DNA of 8,301 nucleotides. Origin: Planctomycetaceae bacterium. GTDB taxonomy: Bacteria; Planctomycetota; Planctomycetia; Planctomycetales; Planctomycetaceae. Under the pieces are notes generated by a model. That model worked only from the letters and a program-made list of their open reading frames with translations. It searched no databases and had not been told where the DNA came from. The stretch lies in the NCBI GenBank assembly GCA_016765335.1, contig JAESQE010000116.1:1-8301 (forward strand), read 5' to 3'. Below, piece by piece: positions 1-7,723 of the stretch. How positions within the stretch are numbered: position 1 is the stretch's first letter; every line of letters starts with the position of its first letter. A program made the translations under genes and the position numbers.

Positions 1-1
1 C

Positions 2-1039
2 GCCATCCTTGTAGCATTGCTGTTGCCAGCAGTACAACAAGCACGAGAAGCAGCACGACGTTCGTCCTGCAAGAATAACCTGAAGCAAATCGGGTTAGCG
101 ATTCACAACTACCACGACACACACAATCAATTTCCGTTGAACTATGATGGCTCAATGCCAGTTATCAACAAAGTGAATGGTTCACGAACTGATCCTGATG
201 TCGGATCTGTTTCCTGGATTTCTATGGCGCTACCTTTCCTTGAGCAAGCACCGCTTTACGATCAACTTTCAGGTCTACAAGCTTTCGATGCACCTTGGTC
301 TTCATGGGCATCTGGTGTTGGTTACGGGAATCCGGTGGTACAGCAACTTGCATTAACCGCTATTCCAACTTTGTTATGCCCAAGTAACCCACAGGCAAAA
401 ACAACAAAATCCAATGGAACTTCACTGACCTACTACAACAAAGGTGGCTTCGCTGATGGTGGCGGCGGTGGCGGAACCAGATATCCCGGTGGTCGTACTG
501 ACTACGTGGGTAACTTGGGTTTCGTACACACCGGATGGCGTGATGTGTCACAACACAACGGAGCTCGCTGGGTCAGTGGCGACTGGGTCACCACGTTTGA
601 TGAAGACTGGGACGACTATTCGATCTACCGAGGTTGCTTCTGGAATCGTGGATCGGCTAAATTTTCACACATTACCGATGGTACTTCAAATACGGTTGCT
701 GTATTTGAAAATCACCACTGGCGATTCACGAAAAGACAGCCCGGTCGTTTTGCGCGGAATGCTTCTTGGATTTCACCAATCAATGCATTGGACAGCTTGA
801 ACAAGAAGATTAATTCAGATAACCAGACTAATGGACGTGGCGATAATGACAATCGAGGCGCTTCCATGTCTAGTAGTCATCCTGGTGGAGCACATTGTGT
901 TTTCGCTGATGGTTCTGTGAAATTCCTGAGCGAGAGCATGAGTATCGGTAATGCTGGTCGCCAAGGTGCACCAAGAGTAGAGGGTGTGCAATTAGGTTTG
1001 GCAACCTCTGGTGGTGGCGAAATTGTTGGCGAATATTAA
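2..1039 (+). CDS. DUF1559 family pseudopilin-like protein, 5' truncated
   Basis: The gene runs in from the left edge; 345 residues are visible. The first ones (AILVALLLPAVQQAREAARR) are the end of the type IV pilin-like N-terminal helix typical of DUF1559 proteins. Only the prepilin leader and early helix (about 15-30 residues, GFTLIELL-type) should be missing. A TTG at 17 lies inside this helix and is not the start. Family landmarks follow in order: the RSSCKNNLKQIGLAIHNYHD stretch, LLCPSN, ITDGTSNT at nt 671-694, and the C-terminal H-X9-DG motif with His at nt 878-880 and Asp-Gly at 908-913. A run of six glycines (around nt 459-476) sits in a probable surface loop. These proteins are thought to be exported and surface-associated and occur in many copies in planctomycetes; their exact function is not established. 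A strong terminator 42 bp downstream suggests the transcript ends here. Family certain, role uncertain. Confidence 0.95.
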   Translation, partial: AILVALLLPAVQQAREAARRSSCKNNLKQIGLAIHNYHDTHNQFPLNYDGSMPVINKVNGSRTDPDVGSVSWISMALPFLEQAPLYDQLSGLQAFDAPWSSWASGVGYGNPVVQQLALTAIPTLLCPSNPQAKTTKSNGTSLTYYNKGGFADGGGGGGTRYPGGRTDYVGNLGFVHTGWRDVSQHNGARWVSGDWVTTFDEDWDDYSIYRGCFWNRGSAKFSHITDGTSNTVAVFENHHWRFTKRQPGRFARNASWISPINALDSLNKKINSDNQTNGRGDNDNRGASMSSSHPGGAHCVFADGSVKFLSESMSIGNAGRQGAPRVEGVQLGLATSGGGEIVGEY

Positions 1040-1080
1040 TATTAGGCGAATTCGCTTTTCTTAAATTTTCGTGAGTATGT

Positions 1081-1122
1081 TGATTCCCGCTTGAGGTTTT
1101 CCCCAAGCGGGAATCATTTTTT
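1081..1122 (+). terminator. Rho-independent terminator after the DUF1559 gene
   Basis: A perfect 13-bp inverted repeat (TGATTCCCGCTTG at 1081-1093, CAAGCGGGAATCA at 1104-1116) encloses a 10-nt loop and is followed directly by six T residues (1117-1122). The stem is GC-rich in its middle, the classic intrinsic terminator form for + strand transcription. It lies 42 bp after the DUF1559 stop codon. A smaller 10-bp palindrome (GCGAATTCGC, 1046-1055) followed by TTTTC lies between the two and may add to termination, but is much weaker. Confidence 0.9.
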
Positions 1123-1123
1123 G

Positions 1124-1129
1124 TATAAT
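1124..1129 (+). promoter_or_regulatory. Possible -10 element for the ASPIC/UnbV-cytochrome operon
   Basis: A perfect TATAAT hexamer begins 2 bp after the T-tract of the preceding terminator and 10 bp before the proposed ATG at 1139. No convincing -35 box is found 16-19 bp upstream, because that stretch is the terminator loop and right arm. If used, transcription would start near 1136, leaving either an almost leaderless message from ATG 1139 or a leader of about 33 nt before ATG 1169. The position is suggestive, but an AT-rich hexamer alone is weak evidence. Confidence 0.3.
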
Positions 1130-1138
1130 GCTTATAAC

Positions 1139-2986
1139 ATGCCTGCTTCCCCAATCGGCTTGCAGAGGATGAGCCAGAACGCTCACCTTTCACAATCTGC
1201 TGTAATGATTGCCACAGCGATCATCTTTGCCTTCTCAGGCTGCGAGCAGGCTTCTTCACCAGAATCTAAATCTAATACTGTTCATTCAGTTACAGAACCA
1301 GATACTTCTACCAAACACACGCAATCATCCGGTGCTTCCCCCGGTTTGCTAGATGGCTTGGGCGCCCCCGAGGTCGCAGAGCAAGCTTCTACCAATTTGC
1401 AAAACAACTTTTCTCTTATTGATGTTCATGTAAAAGCAAAAGTGAATTTTGTCTTTGATAACGGTGCATCAGACAAAAAGCTGATGCCGGAGGCTACCTC
1501 AGGAGGAGTCGGCTGGATTGACTATGACTGCGATGGTTGGCCAGACCTCTACTTCGCACAAGGTGGTCACTCGGATGCGGATTCTTGGGACGGCCAACCG
1601 GTTGATAAGCTTTTTAGGAATATGGGTGATGGCTCTTTCCAAGACGTCACCGAGCATACATTTCTTGTTGACCTGGAATATGGTCATGGTGTCGCAATCG
1701 CTGATTATAATAACGATGGATTCGATGACATTTATGTTAGTAATGTCGGAGATGACGTTCTCTACTGCAACTTAGGAGACGGGACATTCGAACGGGTTGC
1801 GGCCTCAGCGATTGCTACGAATTCGCTTTGGTCTTCCAGTGCTGCCTGGGGTGACTTGGACTTAGATGGCGACTTGGATTTGTATGTCTGCAATTATGTA
1901 AATTATGATCCACATCATCCAATTTCGTGCTTCGGAGAAGACCAGGATGCTCACACATGCCATCCGCGAGATGTCGATCCAATTCATAATGTTTGCTTCA
2001 TGAACCAAGGTGATGGAACATTTATCGAGGAAGCGGATAAACGCAAACTGAATGGCCCGGGAAGCAAAAGCCTGGGGGTCGTCATCGCGGACTTCAACGA
2101 TGATGGCTTACCTGATTTATACGTCGCCAACGACACCACCGGAAATCATTTTTTTGTCAATCAGGGGGCCGGACAATTTGAAGAACAAGGATTGATCAAA
2201 GGCTGCTCGATGAGTGGACTGGGCCAATACCAGGCCAGTATGGGGCTTGCATTTGGCGACTACGATCGAAATGGTCTTCCTGACTTATATGTCAGCCATT
2301 TCACAACGGATTCAAACACACTGTATAAAAATCTTGGATCTTCAGGCTTTACAGATGCAACACGTGAAACCGGTTTGCATCACCCCACGTTGCCCTACTT
2401 GGCATTTGGCACCGTCATGAATGATTTCAACTTAGATGGCTGGCAGGATTTATTTATTGCCAACGGGCACATTGATGATTGGCAGGAAAGTACTGGCGAT
2501 GACTGGTACATGAAACCACAACTCTTTTCCTTTAATGGTCGCAACTGGCAAGACGAGAGTGAACAATCCGGAGATTATTTCCAGCAAACATTCCTCGGTC
2601 GTGCAGTAGCAACGGCTGACTATGACCGTGATGGAGACTTGGACATTGTGGTCATCAACCAAAATTCTCCAGCTGCACTTCTTCAGAACGATTCTCAATG
2701 TGGGAATTGGTTGCAATTCCGCTTTGTGGGTACTCAAAGCAACCGAAATGGTATTGGCGTTAAAGTAAGTATCAAGCAAGGGGAATTAGAGCTTGTCCAG
2801 CAATTACCGGGTGGGACCAGCTACTGCTCTAGCTTACAGCCAGTTCTTGTTTTTGGAATGGGGAAGTCTGCTGAGCCATGCCAAGTTTCAATTACCTGGC
2901 CTAGTGGTAGGCACGAGAACATTTCCAATGTTACAGTAAATCAATTCATAACCGTATTTGAATCGAACACAGAAGAACAGAAATGA
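1139..2986 (+). CDS. Secreted FG-GAP/VCBS repeat protein with ASPIC/UnbV domain (CRTAC1-like)
   Basis: From ATG 1139 the product has 615 residues. A hydrophobic segment ends in FAFSGC with Cys35, a plausible though imperfect lipobox, so it is probably a lipoprotein. A Ser/Thr-rich linker follows (about 36-90). Seven calcium-site-like DxDxDG repeats begin at residues 128, 189, 239, 318, 374, 429 and 494 (DYDCDG, DYNNDG, DLDLDG, DFNDDG, DYDRNG, DFNLDG, DYDRDG), consistent with a beta-propeller. An insertion with Cys251, Cys264, Cys274 and Cys286 lies between repeats three and four. Residues about 523-610 match the ASPIC/UnbV domain, including GGTSYCSSLQ, VFGMG and WPSGR. The open frame reaches back to TTG 1091, but that codon lies in the terminator stem. 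ATG 1139 was chosen; ATG 1169 (605 residues, Cys at 25) is a serious alternative. Neither has a well-spaced Shine-Dalgarno. The stop overlaps the next start (ATGA), implying coupled translation with the cytochrome. The biochemical role of this family in bacteria is unknown. Confidence 0.93.
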   Translation: MPASPIGLQRMSQNAHLSQSAVMIATAIIFAFSGCEQASSPESKSNTVHSVTEPDTSTKHTQSSGASPGLLDGLGAPEVAEQASTNLQNNFSLIDVHVKAKVNFVFDNGASDKKLMPEATSGGVGWIDYDCDGWPDLYFAQGGHSDADSWDGQPVDKLFRNMGDGSFQDVTEHTFLVDLEYGHGVAIADYNNDGFDDIYVSNVGDDVLYCNLGDGTFERVAASAIATNSLWSSSAAWGDLDLDGDLDLYVCNYVNYDPHHPISCFGEDQDAHTCHPRDVDPIHNVCFMNQGDGTFIEEADKRKLNGPGSKSLGVVIADFNDDGLPDLYVANDTTGNHFFVNQGAGQFEEQGLIKGCSMSGLGQYQASMGLAFGDYDRNGLPDLYVSHFTTDSNTLYKNLGSSGFTDATRETGLHHPTLPYLAFGTVMNDFNLDGWQDLFIANGHIDDWQESTGDDWYMKPQLFSFNGRNWQDESEQSGDYFQQTFLGRAVATADYDRDGDLDIVVINQNSPAALLQNDSQCGNWLQFRFVGTQSNRNGIGVKVSIKQGELELVQQLPGGTSYCSSLQPVLVFGMGKSAEPCQVSITWPSGRHENISNVTVNQFITVFESNTEEQK

Positions 2987-4866
2987 TAAGTATTTATCGC
3001 CCTCATCCATTCTATTTCGCAATATCGATAACAGTCGTTATTGGATTACTTTCATTGGGCTGCAATGGATCTGATCAAGCAAATAACGATGCCACTGAAG
3101 CCCCTCAGGAAGAAGCGGAAGCGTTTCGCCTTTCGACTCCGGATATCCCTGATCCCGCAAGACAGGATTTCGTAGGAAGCCGGGCGTGCGCGGAATGCCA
3201 CGCCGAAATTTATGAAACCTACACTCAATCTCATCCCATGGGACATTCTTTGGGAAAAGTCACAGAAGTCTCCGCATTAGAAGATTACTCAGAAAACGCA
3301 CAGTTCAATACGGCAAAGGCGCCTCGCTCTTCAGTGACAATTTCTTACAAGATCGAGAAAAAAGATGGTCAGGTTCTGCACCACGAAATAGCTACAACCA
3401 AAGAGGGAGAAGTTATTTATGATAAACCTGTTCCGGTGGAATACGCAATGGGTTCGGGGAAGCGTGGTCGTTCTTACTTGATTAATCACTCGGGTTCATT
3501 ATTCATGTCACCTGTCACATGGTATTCCGAAACGAAGCAATGGGACTTATCGCCTGGGTATAAGTCTAACAACTTACATTTTGGTCGTCGGGTAGTTGAT
3601 GGATGTCTGAGTTGTCATGTTGGTCGAGTAGACTCTGTTGCAGGCCCCAGTAATTTCTATAAACCGACCCCCTTCATTGAAGAATCCATCAGCTGTGAAC
3701 AATGTCATGGCCCTGGCGAGCAGCATATTGAATTCCATCACTCAGGAGCAGAAGAAGGAGACGACCCTGTTGTTAACCCCAGCGATCTTTCTGCATCTCT
3801 GCGGGATGATGTCTGCTTACAGTGCCATCTTGTTGGTGAGCATCGCTTGACTCGATACAAACGGTCTCATTTTGATTTTCGTCCAGGAGATAGCATTTCT
3901 GACATTTGGACAATTTTCTTGAAGAAAAACACCGTGGCACAAGATGGATCAACCGAAGCGGTGAGTCAACCAGAGCAAATGATAAGCAGCGAATGTTATC
4001 AAAAAAGCGATGGACAACTAGGCTGCATTTCATGCCACGATCCTCATAAAACACCAAACGCATCAGAGCGAATTGAATTTTTCCGCAACCGCTGTATCGC
4101 CTGTCATGGCCCAGAGCAAACCGAGTGTTCCGAACAACTTGATGTTCGCAAAAAAGTATCTTCTAAGGATTCGTGTATTGCCTGCCACATGCCGAAGATT
4201 GATGCTAATGATGTCCCGCATACGTCTCAAACAGACCATCGTATTTTAAAGAATATTCAATCTAAAAAAACAAAAAAACAAACTGGTCAGGAGGTCTACT
4301 ATATTTTCCGGGCTGAGGAAAATCTGATCCCCGAAGCAGAAGTCATACGAGCTGAAGCGATTTCTCTGATCAATCTGGCCGAACAGCGAGGCAACTCTGG
4401 GTTAGTCATTGACGCGATCGCCCCGTTGGAAAAGTGGCTTGAAGTTGCCCCGGATGATCTTCCTGCTCGAATTTCACTGGGAACCGGTTACTGGCTTGCA
4501 GGAGATATGCGACAAGCGATCCGAACTTGGGAAAAGGCATTGGAACAAGCTCCTAATGAAGAGAATGTGCTCCGAAGAATGCTGATGCTCTACCATTCAA
4601 TAGAAGAAAGGGAGCAAGGTATAAAATATGGTCGCAAAGTGGTTGAAGTGAACCCTTGGGATTTTGAAATCTTTGGAAGGCTTTCTCACCTTTATGGTCA
4701 ACTTGAACGCTATGAAGAATCAGCTCGTGCTGGGGAAAAAGCGTTGGAATTAAATCCCGCAGCAACTCAAATCCATCAGTGGCTTATTGAAATCTATGCA
4801 CTGATGAACGACATGGAACGCAGCAAATATCACAAAGAACGCTACGAACTGTTGACTGCACCCTAA
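2983..4866 (+). CDS. Secreted seven-heme c-type cytochrome with C-terminal TPR repeats
   Basis: The 627-residue product has a hydrophobic N-terminus (about 11-26) ending in LLSLGC. Cys27 could be lipidated, although the -3 residue is Ser rather than Leu. Seven CxxCH heme c sites are present, with first cysteines at 69, 208, 238, 278, 348, 371 and 398. Extra conserved-looking histidines, for example in the SHPMGHS segment at 83-89, could be distal ligands. The stretch at 331-357 (SECYQKSDGQLGCISCHDPH core) resembles cytochrome c554-type multiheme proteins. A Lys-rich linker (428-432) leads to about four to five TPR-like helical pairs over 459-625, with clear units near 493-526 and 561-594. The protein must be exported for heme attachment and probably sits on the outer face of a membrane. 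Electron transfer is certain in outline; donor and acceptor are unknown. Its ATG overlaps the upstream stop (ATGA) and there is no strong Shine-Dalgarno, so translation probably depends on the ASPIC/UnbV gene. No catalytic nitrite- or hydroxylamine-type signature was recognised. Confidence 0.95.
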   Translation: MISIYRPHPFYFAISITVVIGLLSLGCNGSDQANNDATEAPQEEAEAFRLSTPDIPDPARQDFVGSRACAECHAEIYETYTQSHPMGHSLGKVTEVSALEDYSENAQFNTAKAPRSSVTISYKIEKKDGQVLHHEIATTKEGEVIYDKPVPVEYAMGSGKRGRSYLINHSGSLFMSPVTWYSETKQWDLSPGYKSNNLHFGRRVVDGCLSCHVGRVDSVAGPSNFYKPTPFIEESISCEQCHGPGEQHIEFHHSGAEEGDDPVVNPSDLSASLRDDVCLQCHLVGEHRLTRYKRSHFDFRPGDSISDIWTIFLKKNTVAQDGSTEAVSQPEQMISSECYQKSDGQLGCISCHDPHKTPNASERIEFFRNRCIACHGPEQTECSEQLDVRKKVSSKDSCIACHMPKIDANDVPHTSQTDHRILKNIQSKKTKKQTGQEVYYIFRAEENLIPEAEVIRAEAISLINLAEQRGNSGLVIDAIAPLEKWLEVAPDDLPARISLGTGYWLAGDMRQAIRTWEKALEQAPNEENVLRRMLMLYHSIEEREQGIKYGRKVVEVNPWDFEIFGRLSHLYGQLERYEESARAGEKALELNPAATQIHQWLIEIYALMNDMERSKYHKERYELLTAP

Positions 4867-5151
4867 TGTCTCTACAGAATTGAAAGTTAAACCAAGTCCG
4901 CAAAAATGGATTCATTTGAACTCTCTTTGTTTGATGCTAAACTTAAAGCTCGCCCTACCGAAATTCGCTGGAGTCCTCAATTTGATTTGTTGTGGCGACA
5001 TAATACCAAACTCAATAATAAACTGCGTTGCGTGATCGATCATGACCCTGTACTGACAAGTGGTCTGGAAACATACAACGCACAAGCAAACATGCGAATG
5101 CGTATAAGAAAAATTGCGAATTCATTCGATGTAAGGAAATACGGGAAGACC
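4867..5151 (+). other. 285-bp gap before the large membrane protein; in-frame open stretch, start unresolved
   Basis: No terminator-like hairpin with a T-tract is visible after the cytochrome stop, so read-through into the next gene is possible. There is an in-frame stop at 4888-4890, then from ATG 4906 the frame stays open for 82 codons up to ATG 5152, where the signal peptide begins. The predicted 82 residues resemble nothing I know, and no Shine-Dalgarno precedes 4906. A 10-bp palindrome (TGATCGATCA, 5033-5042) could be an operator but could also be chance. AT-rich hexamers such as CATAAT (4999-5004) lack a matched -35 at proper spacing. The stretch is either a 5' leader with a promoter or an N-terminal extension. 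Confidence 0.45.
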
Positions 5152-7671
5152 ATGTTGCAGAAATTAATCTTTCCAATCTATTTCCGTATCCTGTTTATCT
5201 TGCTGGTAACTATCGGGAGCACACAAAATGCCCAAGCCGTACCTGCAGGTACCGAAATGCATGCGGGCGATTACGTTAAAGGTATTTCTGTAGAATTCCC
5301 CGTACTGGGCAATCAATGGAATCTGATGCGGTTCACATTGGAGAACCCAAACGACCGCGAAGTGGATTTACATGTCGCAATTTATTTTGATGTTGATCCC
5401 ACATTACAATATGGTCGGCGAATTCAAATACCGCCCTTGACCCGAATTCGAGTATGGATGCCCATCCGTACCCCAGATCCCAAGCATATTGTGGCCCGGA
5501 GTTTTCCGTATCGTATTCTCGTTCGATCTCTGGGAGATTCCACCGGATTGCTTCGTAACGAAGACGGCTCATTACAACTTGAGCATACATTGCAGATTGA
5601 ATCTGATGAGAAGGCAACAGGTATCATTCATCGTTTCCCTCCTCGGCGAATGTTAGACACAGTGCTTGTAGATGACCCCGAAGTGAGTTCTTTGGATTTG
5701 ATGCAAACAGGACGTTACCAGCAACGCTTGCGTCGTAATTGGAGAACGCTGAATCGAGGATGTGCAGCATCAGGAGAGTTGGGACTGGACGGTTTGGCTC
5801 AGTTAATTGTGTCTGACAATCAGTTGCTCGAAGATCCCGAAGGACTCGAAGCAGTCCGGCGTTGGCTAAATAGTGGTGGCAAATTATGGGTCATGCTAGA
5901 CAAAGTCGATTCACAATTATTAGAAATGTTATTAGGAGATATTTACCAAGGACGAGAACTCGAAAGTGTTGAACTATCAAGTTTGGATTTTCTCGATCCC
6001 AAAGGGGTATCAATCGAGCACAGGGAACTTGATGTCCCAGTTATTATGAAGCGGATTCTGATTGACAGCGTCGAAGTGGACTATTCAGTCGATGGCTGGC
6101 CAGCAGCATTCTGGATTGATTGCGGTCGTGGTAAAGTCCTTGTCACAACCGTGGGGGCCAATGCATGGCTGCGTCCTCGTACTTCGGATGATCGGAAATC
6201 TCGTGCAGGAGAAGGCTGGGACACGGGACAGGTTGCGTTAGATCCTCTTGTAAACATATCGACAAAATTTTTCTCTCCCCCCACATTTCTGAACTCTGCG
6301 TTACCCTTATTCACTGATCAGATTCATCAATTTATCGGTTACAGAATCCCAACCAGGCAGTCTGTCGTTGGAATTTTGCTGACGTACAGTTTACTCACCT
6401 TTTTAATAGCAGCTGTTTTGTGGAGAAAAAAACGGATGGTTCTGTTTGGGGTACTCGGTCCGTTGATGGCAATTACAGCCGGGGGAGCAATCACTTTAGT
6501 ACGACCGGCAAGCCAAAACATGCCTTCTTTGGCAGTAAGTGCCGAAATTGTGACACCCATTCCCGGAACTGACGATTTTCGCTCCGAAGGAATCGTTGGG
6601 CTTTATTCAGCTGACTCTTCGGTGACTCAGTTGTCTGGTAGTTCTGGAGGTTGGGTATTGCCCGATTTAACAAGTTACCCTGGCGGAATTCGATCTCTCA
6701 ATTATAGCGGCCCCATGAATTGGGAATGGGACGGCCTACGCAGTACCCCGGGATTTCGCATTGGTAAATTCTATCAATCGGGTCAGTCCGGTCGCGCAGA
6801 AGCTATTGCCACATTTGACGAACAGGGAATCACCGGACAACTTCAGCTACCTGAAAAACTAAAACCTGAAGATGCCATTCTCATAACTCAACAAGGTCGA
6901 ATTGGAGTTAAATTAACCGATGATTACCATTTCACTGCCCACTTGAACGACACATTAAGTGACGGACAATACCTTGCTGCAAAATTAATGGGAGACGAAC
7001 AACGCCGCCGTAGCGAGATCGTAAAACTATTATCGACAGACTCAAATAAACCCTGGAACTCCAAACAACCTCAATTGTTATTGTGGACCAAACCATGGGG
7101 CTTGAGTTTTGATTTTGGCGAAAACATTCAACAACAAGGAAACGCATTGGTAGTGATGCCGATACGTTTCGAGCGTCCTTCAGCCGGAAGCCAATTTATA
7201 ATCCCGGCTGCCATCATTGATTACCGTGAAGTCATCGGACCAGATGAGCATCCATTCGGAGGGATCTATGCCAATTATAAACGAGAGTGGCTTGAAAAAA
7301 AGGGGCACTCGCAATCATGGCTTTCGTTTCAGATCCCCCATGCCCTGTTGCCTATAAAACCAAGCCGTGTTCATATTGAAATTGATGTTTCAGGACCGGT
7401 TGGTCAGCTAGAGTTATCAGGCTGGAATGGAACTTCTCGAATGAAATTAAAGTCCTGGGATCAACCGGTGGGCAAATTAAAGGGTACTCTTGGTGATGCC
7501 TCCTCTTTATGGATCACCCCAAAAGGACAATTGCTTCTATTTCTATCTGCTGGTGTGAATAACAATGAGGTTAATCCGGACAGGTTAATTACGACTCCCC
7601 GTTGGAAGATAGAATCGCTGAACCTTTCTCTTGAAGCAAATATTCCAGCAGAACCAGCAACGCAAAACTAA
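5152..7671 (+). CDS. Uncharacterised exported membrane protein with amidotransferase-like region
   Basis: From ATG 5152 the product has 839 residues and begins with a textbook signal peptide: Lys4, a hydrophobic core around 13-21, and AQA cleavage after about residue 29. GGGAAG (5143-5148) lies just 3 nt before the ATG. Residues about 30-150 look beta-rich. Residues about 204-340 show alternating strands and helices (QLIVSDNQ at 217-224, GGKLWVMLD at 242-250, GRGKVLVTTVGANAW at 325-339), similar to the glutamine-amidotransferase-like fold of DUF4350 or GldG-type proteins. No catalytic Cys-His pair is evident. Two membrane helices follow (about 404-424 and 429-450) separated by RKKR. The RKKR loop fits the cytoplasmic side, placing both large flanking domains outside the cytoplasm. 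The C-terminal 390 residues appear beta-rich and unassigned. An ABC ATPase gene starts 52 bp downstream, so an accessory role for an ABC-2 transporter is a reasonable inference. An alternative start at ATG 4906 would give 921 residues with the signal sequence placed internally; ATG 5092 is a third option. No specific family could be named. Confidence 0.85.
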   Translation: MLQKLIFPIYFRILFILLVTIGSTQNAQAVPAGTEMHAGDYVKGISVEFPVLGNQWNLMRFTLENPNDREVDLHVAIYFDVDPTLQYGRRIQIPPLTRIRVWMPIRTPDPKHIVARSFPYRILVRSLGDSTGLLRNEDGSLQLEHTLQIESDEKATGIIHRFPPRRMLDTVLVDDPEVSSLDLMQTGRYQQRLRRNWRTLNRGCAASGELGLDGLAQLIVSDNQLLEDPEGLEAVRRWLNSGGKLWVMLDKVDSQLLEMLLGDIYQGRELESVELSSLDFLDPKGVSIEHRELDVPVIMKRILIDSVEVDYSVDGWPAAFWIDCGRGKVLVTTVGANAWLRPRTSDDRKSRAGEGWDTGQVALDPLVNISTKFFSPPTFLNSALPLFTDQIHQFIGYRIPTRQSVVGILLTYSLLTFLIAAVLWRKKRMVLFGVLGPLMAITAGGAITLVRPASQNMPSLAVSAEIVTPIPGTDDFRSEGIVGLYSADSSVTQLSGSSGGWVLPDLTSYPGGIRSLNYSGPMNWEWDGLRSTPGFRIGKFYQSGQSGRAEAIATFDEQGITGQLQLPEKLKPEDAILITQQGRIGVKLTDDYHFTAHLNDTLSDGQYLAAKLMGDEQRRRSEIVKLLSTDSNKPWNSKQPQLLLWTKPWGLSFDFGENIQQQGNALVVMPIRFERPSAGSQFIIPAAIIDYREVIGPDEHPFGGIYANYKREWLEKKGHSQSWLSFQIPHALLPIKPSRVHIEIDVSGPVGQLELSGWNGTSRMKLKSWDQPVGKLKGTLGDASSLWITPKGQLLLFLSAGVNNNEVNPDRLITTPRWKIESLNLSLEANIPAEPATQN

Positions 7672-7673
7672 AT

Positions 7674-7687
7674 AATTGATTTCAATT
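7674..7687. repeat. Short AT-rich inverted repeat between the membrane protein and ABC ATPase genes
   Basis: AATTGA and TCAATT (7674-7679 and 7682-7687) are perfect inverted arms around a TT centre, extendable by one T-A pair on each side. The stem has only one GC pair per arm and no T-tract follows, so it is not a convincing terminator. It might be a protein-binding site or chance in an AT-rich spacer. Confidence 0.25.
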
Positions 7688-7710
7688 AAATAAAAACATA
7701 AAGCCTTAGC

Positions 7711-7715
7711 AGGGA
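7711..7715 (+). promoter_or_regulatory. Ribosome binding site deciding the GTG start of the ABC ATPase gene
   Basis: AGGGA lies 8 nt upstream of GTG 7724, good spacing for a Shine-Dalgarno element. An in-frame TAA at 7691-7693 and the absence of any ATG between it and the gene leave GTG 7724 as the best start. Confidence 0.6.
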
Positions 7716-7723
7716 CCGAGATT

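Noticed and set aside
459..476. Gly-codon repeat in the DUF1559 gene as a microsatellite or phase-variation tract
   Set aside because: The glycine codons are mixed (GGT, GGC, GGA) and any change in whole codons keeps the frame; it looks like a flexible loop.
444..800. Alternative-frame open stretch of 118 codons on the + strand inside the DUF1559 gene
   Set aside because: It overlaps a gene with clear family motifs and its translation shows no recognisable domain; it is a shadow frame.
1091..1138. Upstream TTG start at 1091 for the ASPIC/UnbV gene
   Set aside because: The TTG lies inside the left arm of a strong terminator hairpin and would add 16 residues ahead of the signal sequence; ATG 1139 or 1169 fits better.
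870..1193. Minus-strand open frame of 107 codons across the end of the DUF1559 gene and the terminator
   Set aside because: It crosses the H-X9-DG coding region and the terminator and has no protein-like features; other minus-strand frames in the window are likewise shadows of + strand genes.
1928..1963. Possible heme site (HTCHP) in the ASPIC/UnbV protein
   Set aside because: The CH is not preceded by a cysteine at the CxxCH spacing, so it is not a c-type heme motif.
5033..5042. TGATCGATCA palindrome in the 285-bp gap as an operator
   Set aside because: It is a single 10-bp palindrome with no second copy nearby and no promoter at a defined spacing; chance occurrence cannot be excluded.
7674..7687. 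AATTGA/TCAATT hairpin as a terminator between the last two genes
   Set aside because: The stem is AT-rich with a 2-nt loop and no T-tract, so it would not terminate efficiently; co-transcription is more likely.
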